Part shown: positions 6,071 to 12,822 of the stretch, piece by piece
Numbering within the stretch: position 1 is the stretch's first letter
Layout of the letters: the number at the start of each line of letters is the position of its first letter
Assembly (NCBI GenBank): GCA_934255105.1
Contig: CAKQNH010000054.1
Location: 1-12,822 of the forward strand
DNA length: 12,822 nt
From: an uncultured Pirellulaceae bacterium
Lineage (GTDB): Bacteria; Planctomycetota; Planctomycetia; Pirellulales; Pirellulaceae
Reading direction: 5' to 3'
Position numbers and translations under genes: made by a program
Notes under the pieces: generated by a model
What the model saw: the letters and a program-made list of their open reading frames with translations, nothing else
What the model was told of the DNA's origin: nothing
Databases searched by the model: none

Positions 6071-7347
6071 ATTATGTCGCGTTCGATCTCACTTCGATTG
6101 CGCCACAAATAGAGAATTCTTTGTTTGAGTGGCGGGTGCGCGGGATCCTGCTCGCCCAAAGCCTCCGGCGTATGGAACAGTGCAGCCTGCGGGAATTGTT
6201 CGATCAATTCTACTAACGCGGCCGCGCTGTGCTCGTTGAAATCGATGACACCCTGCTGCAGCAGAAGTGACTCCCAAGGTATGCGTGGAACGCTTCGCAG
6301 AGCCTGCAGCTTCTTCATCTGCAGATCAAATTCTTCGTCGCTGTGCGCGATCCCTTCGCTGTGCCACATGTACTGTAGAAAGCCGCCTAGGGTGGGGCCC
6401 TGGCTGGCCTTTTGATTCAGCGTTTTTTCCACAGCCGTTTCCAATTCAGCCTGCGAGCTGTGCCCGTAGGGGATCGCCGCCGTGATCGCCTGAGCTATAT
6501 CCTGTGCGCTGAGCTGGCCGCCCACGGCGGAAACTGCGGCTTGCTGTTGCACTGCGGTGAGCACTTCCCATTCCGCCCCGAGCTTCATTAAACCCGATAT
6601 CGAAACGGCAACGCCATGCACGTGCGCACCCAGATCATCGCACAAATATTCGATCGCCCAAATGTGTCGCGCAGTCTGAATGGAATTGAGTTTCCACAAG
6701 GCTGTCGCGATGGCAACTAGCACAATGTATCCCACATACGAATCGAGGCCGATGATCTGCACCGCGTACAGACCAGCACACGTCCCCAGCGCCAGCGTGA
6801 CGATCCGAAAGCGATCGCTCAACAAATAGTAGCGGTAGTAATGCCCCAATTCATGCCCCATGACATCTTGCACTTCGGCAGCCGTGAATTTGTGCAACGC
6901 CTGCCGATGCAGATAGACGCCATTGAGGGATTTGAGAAAGCCGCCGAGCCCCACGTGCAGCATGGCGGCGTTCATGAATTTGTCCGCGACGATGTAGACC
7001 GGCAAAGGCGTGTCGGGGAGTTGCAATCGCCGCAGCGTGTCTTGAAAAAGATTCCGCAATCGATGTTTGTCGAACTGTCCAAACCGCGTCTGCTCCTTGA
7101 GTTCGCCAATCTCCTTTTTGCTCTGAGCCCAGAAGGTCAGAATGGACATGGCGAATGGTCCCACGATGGCCGCGATGGCGATGATGCTGATCAGCGGCTG
7201 GTTGAGCACTGCTGGCCAGTCGATCAAGAAAGCCAGCATGACAGCGGCGACCACTTGCGCTTGCGTTAGCCTCCATCCCCAGCGGTTGGCTGCGCTAAGT
7301 TGTGCTAGTAAGGCATCGCGTCTGGGAGTTTCGAGGGACTGCATCAT
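6067..7347 (-). CDS. HtpX-like M48 family membrane metalloprotease
   Basis: This is a zinc-dependent endopeptidase of the M48 (Ste24/HtpX) type, anchored in the cytoplasmic membrane and likely involved in clearing or processing membrane proteins. In 426 residues it has two N-terminal membrane segments (about 31-49 and 53-73). The zinc motif is HELGH (H165, E166, H169). A hydrophobic stretch (about 183-220) probably forms two more membrane helices, followed by the third-ligand motif ExxxD (E233, D237). That order is the HtpX layout. The C-terminal part of about 180 residues is longer than in HtpX (about 290 aa in all) and has no recognised domain. Start codons ATG at 7347 and 7344 are adjacent; the first comes one base after the TAA of the upstream AIM24-like gene, so coupled translation is likely. 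The stop codon lies in a repeat unit. Confidence 0.9.
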   Translation of the reverse strand: MMQSLETPRRDALLAQLSAANRWGWRLTQAQVVAAVMLAFLIDWPAVLNQPLISIIAIAAIVGPFAMSILTFWAQSKKEIGELKEQTRFGQFDKHRLRNLFQDTLRRLQLPDTPLPVYIVADKFMNAAMLHVGLGGFLKSLNGVYLHRQALHKFTAAEVQDVMGHELGHYYRYYLLSDRFRIVTLALGTCAGLYAVQIIGLDSYVGYIVLVAIATALWKLNSIQTARHIWAIEYLCDDLGAHVHGVAVSISGLMKLGAEWEVLTAVQQQAAVSAVGGQLSAQDIAQAITAAIPYGHSSQAELETAVEKTLNQKASQGPTLGGFLQYMWHSEGIAHSDEEFDLQMKKLQALRSVPRIPWESLLLQQGVIDFNEHSAAALVELIEQFPQAALFHTPEALGEQDPAHPPLKQRILYLWRNRSEIERDIM

Positions 7348-7348
7348 A

Positions 7349-8044
7349 TTAGGTCGCAGCGCCGATAATCCGCGCCAACCAGGACTCGGATGGTTTCGCT
7401 CGACTCTGATAGAAGACCTTGCCGGGGCCGGTGAAGCGATTGATCAACCCCTCGCCCGAAAACAGCGAGTCCTTGACGCTCTCGGTCGCTTTGACCAATT
7501 GGTACTGCACGGCGGTGGAGAAAGCGACCACATATTTATTATCGACAAAGAAGTGTTCACCTTCGGCCAACTCATGCTCGACAATGGCTCCGTAGGTTTG
7601 GCAGAAGACAGTTCCCTCCCCTTCCGCGTGCAGGAGAAACAGACCGGTCTTGGCCATCACCCCCTTCACTCCACCGTACTTGATACGCAATTCGCACTCG
7701 CCGAAGCTAGCCAAATAAGAGCCGCGAGTCAAGAAGAAGCCATTGGAGTCGGCTAGCTGGATCGTCAGAATGTCTCCATAGGCGTCTGGGGCCAGCATCA
7801 GAGTTTGATCACTGCGGCGAGTGTAGAACTCAGCGGTAAAGAAATTCTCCCCGCCCAGCATGCTCTTCATGCCTCCCAGCAGTCCGCCTCCCCCGCGTGT
7901 GCCACTGCGCCCCGCCCGAGCCCGCAGCTTGATGCCCGCAGTCATCGAGAGCATGCTGTTGGGCTGAGCTATCACGAGTTCGTCTGCGTCCAGCCGAAAT
8001 TCCAATATTGAAAAAGTCGGTCCGTACTTGATCTCGAATTTCAT
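7349..8044 (-). CDS. AIM24/TIGR00266-family protein
   Basis: The 231-aa product has the beta-rich AIM24 fold signature. The opening MKFEIKYGPTFSILEF is typical of the family, followed by a glycine-rich GGGGLLGGMKSMLGGE (51-66), LAPDAYGDI (84-92), GLFLLHAEGEGTVF (134-147), YGAI (151-154), VDNKYVVAF (167-175) and SGEGLINRFTGPGKVFYQSR (196-215). The biochemical function of the family in bacteria is unsettled; a membrane or envelope association is often suggested. The frame remains open to 8125, but the start at 8044 is chosen because homology begins there; ATG 8077 is an alternative. No strong ribosome-binding site is visible. It lies directly before the M48 protease gene and after a small membrane protein gene, probably in one operon. 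Confidence 0.88.
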   Translation of the reverse strand: MKFEIKYGPTFSILEFRLDADELVIAQPNSMLSMTAGIKLRARAGRSGTRGGGGLLGGMKSMLGGENFFTAEFYTRRSDQTLMLAPDAYGDILTIQLADSNGFFLTRGSYLASFGECELRIKYGGVKGVMAKTGLFLLHAEGEGTVFCQTYGAIVEHELAEGEHFFVDNKYVVAFSTAVQYQLVKATESVKDSLFSGEGLINRFTGPGKVFYQSRAKPSESWLARIIGAAT

Positions 8045-8168
8045 AGAGAGCGCAGACTCTAGCGAGTGTAGTCCCATTATCCGTTGGCGAGTTTGCCGTG
8101 GGTGTAGCACATGGAACCGTGGCAAAAAGCCAAAACGGCTAGAGCGAAACTCCAGCGGTTACAAGGTG

Positions 8169-8390
8169 TTAGTCTTCCACGCCGGGAGCCAAGCGTTGCT
8201 TAAACATGTAGCCCGCAAACGCAACCACAGCCAAGATCCCCAGGAAGATGAATAACGCCACCATCCGCGAGACACCCAGAATGTCTGATATGCCGGTAAT
8301 GCAGATGTCGTAAATCACGATGCGGATGAACCAGCTAACGATTGATCCCAAGCCGCCGCCACGTCGACCAATCAGTGGATTAAATTTCAT
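8169..8390 (-). CDS. Small two-helix membrane protein
   Basis: The family is not recognised. From ATG 8390 the product has 73 residues: a short basic start (MKFNPLIGRRGGGLG), a first hydrophobic stretch (about 18-37), a second (about 43-62) and a charged tail ending in VED. The start is supported by AGGTG six bases upstream; a GTG at 8399 would add three residues. It is transcribed in the same direction as the AIM24-like and M48 genes, 124 bp ahead of the former. It may therefore be the first gene of that operon and work at the membrane with them, though nothing in the sequence proves this. Confidence 0.72.
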   Translation of the reverse strand: MKFNPLIGRRGGGLGSIVSWFIRIVIYDICITGISDILGVSRMVALFIFLGILAVVAFAGYMFKQRLAPGVED

Positions 8391-8570
8391 TAGATTCACC
8401 TAGCGCAATGAGAATTTAGGAAACCCGCCTGCAGTTTCAAATCGGAAGAGTTAAACTAGTGACTAGCATAGACAAGTGCTCGCCCAGCGATCAAGGGTTG
8501 CCGGCTACTCTTGCGCGGAATTACTCAGAAATCTAGTCCATCTTTTCGTTATCCGCAGATCGAAGGTGCC
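8391..8570. promoter_or_regulatory. Divergent promoter region
   Basis: These 180 bp separate two divergent genes and should hold both promoters. ACTAG occurs twice, at 8455-8459 and 8462-8466, but no clear sigma-70 pair was identified. The frame upstream of ATG 8571 is open back to 8511; that extension shows no homology-like features. Confidence 0.35.
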
Positions 8571-10298
8571 ATGCCGATTGAGTTCGATTGCCAAGGCTGT
8601 CAGCAGCGACTGAGCACACCCGCCGGTAGCGCGGGGCAACAATGCCAGTGCCCAGGCTGCGGTAGCATGCTCATCGTCCCCGCTGAGAATGACACAGTTG
8701 AGAATGACACAGCCGAAGTCCAGCCAGCTTCGCTCAACATCCCTTGTCCACGCTGCCGCTTTGTGCTGCAGTGCGCTGCATCGCTGTTGGGGACCAAAGG
8801 CCAATGTCGCAACTGCCAACATATTTTTACCATTACCGACCAAGCCGCGTCTGACTTGTCAGATAGCGCGCTGGAGGAACCCACGCTGGTTTTTCATTGT
8901 CCACATTGTCGGCAATTGTTTGCGGGCCAAGCGGAAATGGAAGGCCGCAAAGGTAAATGCCACGCCTGCGGGGAAGTCTTCGCGATCTCGCTTGAGCCCG
9001 GTCCGTCGAAAGAAGCTCAACCGGTGCCGAGCGCTGTGAGCACGTCAACCAGTAGCGATACTGTTGGCGTTCGTCCATCTAACAGCTCCGTTGCAGCCAG
9101 CTTGGCAAACAAACCGGCCGAGATCGAACAGCGACAGGCGTCGAGTGCGGTCGCCAAACGCACATCTGATCCAGCCCCGAGCCGGCCAGTGGTGGAAGTG
9201 ATAGCTTCAAGTTCGCAATCGGCAGCCCCCATTCAATTTTCTTGCCAGCATTGTGCTGGGACGATGGAGGTTCCCGCGTCGGCTGCAGGCCAGCAGACCA
9301 ACTGTCCTTTCTGTGGCGTTATGCTAACCATCCCAGCCAGGAGCGAGGCAGCGCGGGGCCAAGCTGCTGGCTCGACGGCAGCGAATCTTCAGAGCAGTCC
9401 CCGCGCGGCGTCGCCCGCTCCTCAGCCCACGCAGCACATGTGGACCGAGCTGGAGGATATGAGCGGCGCGGCGCACGCCAATCCATATGCAGCCTCCTCG
9501 CTAATGCCTCACGCCGCCGGCGCAGCGAGCCCATGGAGCGCGCGGCCGCGTCGCAAGCGTCTGCGAGGGCTGACCTTTACCAACGCCTTCGAGTTGACTC
9601 TCGATTCACTCTTTCCCTTCTGTTTGATCGCTCCACTACTGTTTGGCATGGCAGCCCTAGCGACGTTTGTCACCTACATTGTCTTGGTTGCTTCCGCCCG
9701 AAGCATGGTCCGCACACTTGAATTGTCAGACCCGAACTCGTTGTGGACGCTAGGAGTCGGCATACTGCTTGGCACGCAACTAATCAGTTGCTTTATATTC
9801 ACCGCAGCCTATTGCATGACTTGCAATACGGCCTTGCAGGCGGTGCGCGGCAAACGGGTCTCAGCACGTGTGGTATTCAGCACTGGCGACGCCTACGGAG
9901 GTGTGTTGGCCATCATGCTCGGCTGGGCAGTCTTCAACTTCGCACGCAAATTTGGGGTTGGCTTTTTAGTGCGCGAGCTAGCCGCTAGCGTTGATCCAAA
10001 AACAGCCCTTATCATCGGTGGGCTGCTGGTTATTTTTTTGACATTGGCTCAAATCATCTTGACTTTCCTGTGGGGCTTCGTAGCCTACGCGCTGCTCGAC
10101 GGCCAGAGCCTATCCAATGCAATGTCGACATCGGTGTCGATCTGCCTCAATCATTTCTGGACTGTGTTGGCCGTGATCATCTGCGGCTGGATACTGTATA
10201 CGCTGGTCGGCATCCTCTCGATCGGCCTGGGCCTGATAGTACTCATGGGATTCTCGTTCTACATGAACGCTGCCATGTACCGCTTGGCAGAGGATTAG
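8571..10298 (+). CDS. Four-zinc-ribbon multi-pass membrane protein
   Basis: The 575-aa product starts at ATG 8571 (MPIEFDCQGC), preceded by GAAGG. It has four treble-clef-like zinc ribbons with the same C-x2-C-x16-C-x2-C spacing: C7/C10/C27/C30, C59/C62/C79/C82, C110/C113/C130/C133 and C225/C228/C245/C248. Modules 3 and 4 are separated by a Ser/Ala/Pro-rich linker (about 141-218), and a second such linker (about 255-330) leads to a basic patch RPRRKRLR. The C-terminal half (about 345-565) is hydrophobic with five or six likely membrane helices. There is no signal peptide, so the ribbons are expected in the cytoplasm. Such ribbon-membrane fusions are familiar in planctomycetes but without known function; ribbons may bind nucleic acid or protein. 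It converges on the TPR gene with overlapping stops. Confidence 0.88.
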   Translation: MPIEFDCQGCQQRLSTPAGSAGQQCQCPGCGSMLIVPAENDTVENDTAEVQPASLNIPCPRCRFVLQCAASLLGTKGQCRNCQHIFTITDQAASDLSDSALEEPTLVFHCPHCRQLFAGQAEMEGRKGKCHACGEVFAISLEPGPSKEAQPVPSAVSTSTSSDTVGVRPSNSSVAASLANKPAEIEQRQASSAVAKRTSDPAPSRPVVEVIASSSQSAAPIQFSCQHCAGTMEVPASAAGQQTNCPFCGVMLTIPARSEAARGQAAGSTAANLQSSPRAASPAPQPTQHMWTELEDMSGAAHANPYAASSLMPHAAGAASPWSARPRRKRLRGLTFTNAFELTLDSLFPFCLIAPLLFGMAALATFVTYIVLVASARSMVRTLELSDPNSLWTLGVGILLGTQLISCFIFTAAYCMTCNTALQAVRGKRVSARVVFSTGDAYGGVLAIMLGWAVFNFARKFGVGFLVRELAASVDPKTALIIGGLLVIFLTLAQIILTFLWGFVAYALLDGQSLSNAMSTSVSICLNHFWTVLAVIICGWILYTLVGILSIGLGLIVLMGFSFYMNAAMYRLAED

Positions 10299-12822
10299 CG
10301 CGACGTACCCTGTTGATAGCGCACAAGATTCTCGCGGTAGTGTCGCTCGCGAGGGTCAAGGCGAACGCACTGTCGCATCGTTTCCAGAGCTAGCTCAACA
10401 TGTCCCTGACGAAATTGGACTTCGCCTAGGGTATCCAAAAAGACGGCCGAGCTGGGGGCCAATTGGACAGCCCGCTGCGACAATCGCAGCGCATCATCCA
10501 ACTGGCGGTCGCACTGGGCGTACATCCAGGCCAAATTATTGAGAGCCGTCGAGTCGTCGGGCCATTGCTCGAGTTGTTTTAACATGACGGCCTGGTATTT
10601 CGAATACAGCTCTTCAGCCAGTTCAACCTGGCCGGCTTTGAGCAGTCGCGGATAGCACTTGCAAACCAATTCGATATCCTGCGATTGCAACTTTTCCGCA
10701 ACCATCGCATGGTGTTGATAGCCCGCTATATCGCCCTGTTCAATGCATACAATGGCTCGAGCTAGCTTTTCCTTTTGCGCTGCGAATCGCAATGAACCCG
10801 CGTAACCATTGCTGATCATATATTGCATGGAGCTGGCGTAGGGCTGCATGGATTCCACCCACGCAGCTCGCAATACATCGGCGCGCCGCACGGGCTTCTC
10901 GAGCTTTTCCAATACGTCTGCGTATTCGCTGGCACCCCAATAAACATCCATGCTCCCCAGTTCGGACAATAAAAACGCCCCCTCGGCGTACTCGAGAGCT
11001 TGACTCATTCGATCTTCTTCGGCCAGCTCGCGGGCGGCTTGGAGATAGCTATATCCCTGAAGAAATCGAGTTGTAGCCAGCGGGCGCAACCAACGGGCTT
11101 GGTCGAGTGCTCGCGCCGGACCAAAGTGGCCGCTGAGCAACTGTGCATTGATTTCGTCGATATAGACCGGTTGGGGATTGATTCCCGTCTGCCGCACGGA
11201 CTGAAACAGCGGCAGCGCGGCTTCTGGATTGCCGCGCTGCGTCAAGATCCGCCCGGCAGCGGCCCACTGCAAGTTGGGAGACATCGACTGGCCTAACCCC
11301 GGCGACAGATCGCTCATCAACAATTCGACCGCCATATCGCTTTCGCCAAAGCCCTGTGCAATTTCAGCCAGAGCCAGCAGGTGCTCGGTGGACAAAGGCA
11401 GTTTTGCCAAGGCGTCCATGGCGCGCTGCAACCATGCCGCAAGCGTCGTTCGATAGTCGCGGCCAAAATGGCCGCGATCGAAAACGTAGAGGCTTTCTAG
11501 CGCCTTCCATTTGCTTGGCTCGTCCTCGCCCGGTGCCGTGCTCCACAGTGCGAACGCCGCATCGTTGAACTCGGGGAAGAGTCCCTTGAGCACTGCGCCC
11601 TGACATTCTGCCGACATGCGAGGAAACTCGCTCTTGGCGGCTTCCAAGGCCATCTGCCGAGCTTCGGAGCGGCCGAGCCAGAGCAGGATGGAGCGACTCC
11701 ACAATTCAGCTTGACGACCTTGGACCAAGGCGGCCAATTCAACCAGTTCATCGAGCAACTGCTGCGATTGTTTGCGATAGCCCAAACCTGAGAGCGCACT
11801 ACACAGCCGCACGCTTTGGGCGAACTGGCGGCTGGCCGGATTGCGTTCGCTGAGCTCCAGCACGATCTCTTCTCGCCGCTGCGGGAGCCACTCGTCGAAA
11901 TTCGACAAGTCGGCCGCCAGCCCAAGCGTCTTAAAAGCTTGTATGTGATGATTGCCCGCTAAGAAAAAGTTGAATGCCTCGGCCGGGTCTTGCTCCACAA
12001 ACATTTGCTCGATAGGAGCCACTCTACCAGTAAACAGTAACGCGGCCATCAATTGATTGCGGCTGGTCTGGCCTCCTAGTCCATCGCGCTCTGGTTCGCG
12101 CAGCAGTTCCAACGCTCGTTCATTCTGCGCAGCCTCGCGGTCTGCCGCTTCTTGGGCGGCCGAGTCCGCATCGAGTTGCCCAGACGCATCGAGTTGCTCG
12201 GGCGCGCCTAGTTGATTGCTGGCATCTAGTTGATCGCTGGCGTCGGTCGGCGAGGGTGATTTGGGCTGCAACAATTGGTCCCACATCTGCGTGGCTTGCG
12301 CGTAGTCTCCCGCCACTTCATGCAGCACAGCGATGACAGCCCGCTGCGACGCCGTTTCCTGGCTTCCCGCCAGTGAGGCCACTACCGGTTCGTCTAACAA
12401 TCGTTGCCAGCGGGCGCTGCGGGTCAACAAGGAGATGCGCGCAACCGTCGGCAAATCGACTTCGAGCGCGGCGTCGATATCGCCGGACAAGAACAACTGG
12501 TATGCGACCGAATAAGGGTCTGCACGGTCCAGTTCCAGCCCGGTCTTGTGGGCGATCCACGCAGCCTGGGCTGGCAGTGCGAGCTGCCGAACGATCGGCC
12601 ACGCCAAAGTTGCATCCTTCTGTTCTATAGCCGTGTCAACTAAACGACTGAGCAAGTAACGGCCGTAGGGGTCGAGAAATTGCTGGCTCAATTCCGAGTT
12701 TTCTTGCAGCATGCGTTGCGCGACCGTCCAGTAGCCCATGTCGCACAGATCAACGATGGCCGCTGGCGTAGGCCGGCTCATCACCTCCAGCAGTCGCGAC
12801 GATTGTTCTAATTGTTGCGGAA
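10295..12822 (-). CDS. Long TPR/alpha-solenoid protein, probably 5'-truncated by the window
   Basis: The product is almost entirely helical repeats. Near the C-terminus are two good TPR units: NNLAWMYAQCDRQLDDALRL with following AVQLAP, then FLDTLGEVQFRQGHVELALE with CVRLDP. More degenerate TPR-like helices fill the rest. TPR proteins are scaffolds for protein partners; no catalytic domain is seen. Candidate starts are GTG 12784 (829 aa) and ATG 12781, but GGAGG lies only two bases before the ATG, too close for a good ribosome-binding site. The frame stays open to the edge and encodes plausible residues (QQLEQSSRLLEVMSRP). I therefore treat it as running off the window. Counted from 12784, residues 182-206 are a hexapeptide repeat from an 18-bp minisatellite. 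The stop (10295-10297) overlaps that of the convergent gene. Confidence 0.85.
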   Translation of the reverse strand, partial: PQQLEQSSRLLEVMSRPTPAAIVDLCDMGYWTVAQRMLQENSELSQQFLDPYGRYLLSRLVDTAIEQKDATLAWPIVRQLALPAQAAWIAHKTGLELDRADPYSVAYQLFLSGDIDAALEVDLPTVARISLLTRSARWQRLLDEPVVASLAGSQETASQRAVIAVLHEVAGDYAQATQMWDQLLQPKSPSPTDASDQLDASNQLGAPEQLDASGQLDADSAAQEAADREAAQNERALELLREPERDGLGGQTSRNQLMAALLFTGRVAPIEQMFVEQDPAEAFNFFLAGNHHIQAFKTLGLAADLSNFDEWLPQRREEIVLELSERNPASRQFAQSVRLCSALSGLGYRKQSQQLLDELVELAALVQGRQAELWSRSILLWLGRSEARQMALEAAKSEFPRMSAECQGAVLKGLFPEFNDAAFALWSTAPGEDEPSKWKALESLYVFDRGHFGRDYRTTLAAWLQRAMDALAKLPLSTEHLLALAEIAQGFGESDMAVELLMSDLSPGLGQSMSPNLQWAAAGRILTQRGNPEAALPLFQSVRQTGINPQPVYIDEINAQLLSGHFGPARALDQARWLRPLATTRFLQGYSYLQAARELAEEDRMSQALEYAEGAFLLSELGSMDVYWGASEYADVLEKLEKPVRRADVLRAAWVESMQPYASSMQYMISNGYAGSLRFAAQKEKLARAIVCIEQGDIAGYQHHAMVAEKLQSQDIELVCKCYPRLLKAGQVELAEELYSKYQAVMLKQLEQWPDDSTALNNLAWMYAQCDRQLDDALRLSQRAVQLAPSSAVFLDTLGEVQFRQGHVELALETMRQCVRLDPRERHYRENLVRYQQGTSR
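12168..12239 (-). repeat. Four 18-bp minisatellite units inside the TPR gene
   Basis: Units at 12168-12185, 12186-12203, 12204-12221 and 12222-12239 keep the reading frame and encode hexapeptides close to DASxQL (DASDQL, DASNQL, GAPEQL, DASGQL). Units have diverged by several bases each. The segment sits in an acidic, polar linker followed by an Ala/Glu-rich helix, so length changes would probably be tolerated. Confidence 0.85.

Noticed and set aside
8121..8140. Terminator or attenuator between the small membrane gene and the AIM24-like gene
   Set aside because: The stem AGCC/GGCT is only 4 bp, with five Ts following on the minus strand. That is too weak to call.

Overview
The window is chromosomal bacterial DNA that most likely comes from a planctomycete of the Pirellula/Rhodopirellula group. 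This is inferred from three things: a protein with several zinc ribbons fused to a membrane domain, long TPR repeat proteins, and many short palindromic intergenic repeats of the kind I associate with those genomes. No rRNA, tRNA, transposase or CRISPR was seen. The protein calls rest on recognised motifs, not on a search.

Layout. Positions 1-690 hold no convincing gene but several short repeat families. Next, on the minus strand, is the two-gene threonine degradation operon tdh-kbl (3054 down to 691). It turns L-threonine into glycine and acetyl-CoA, and its 144-bp intergenic spacer is filled with hairpin repeats. A 0.6-0.7 kb spacer with another tandem repeat follows. Then comes a plus-strand pair: a small hypothetical protein (about 3729-4103) and a MoxR/ChlI-type AAA+ ATPase (4117-5580). 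A 486-bp convergent spacer carries more repeats, including six tandem 29-bp hairpin units.

The second half begins with a minus-strand cluster, read from right to left: a 73-aa membrane protein (8390-8169), an AIM24/TIGR00266-like protein (8044-7349) and an HtpX-like M48 metalloprotease (7347-6067). The last two are separated by one base and are probably translationally coupled. Divergent from this cluster is a plus-strand gene for a 575-aa protein with four identically spaced zinc ribbons and a multi-pass membrane domain (8571-10298). It meets, tail to tail with overlapping stop codons, a long TPR protein gene on the minus strand (10295 to the right edge, probably cut there).

The most notable signal is in the non-coding DNA. 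A palindromic element (stem AACGGGCA/TGCCCGTT) occurs at three gene ends, always in the same orientation relative to the gene just upstream. Hairpins sharing the loop GCGGAG but with different stems occur in the tdh-kbl spacer and at the left edge. In the spacer, an inverted copy could form a competing 17-bp helix just ahead of kbl. I found no clear new multi-gene defence or biosynthetic system.
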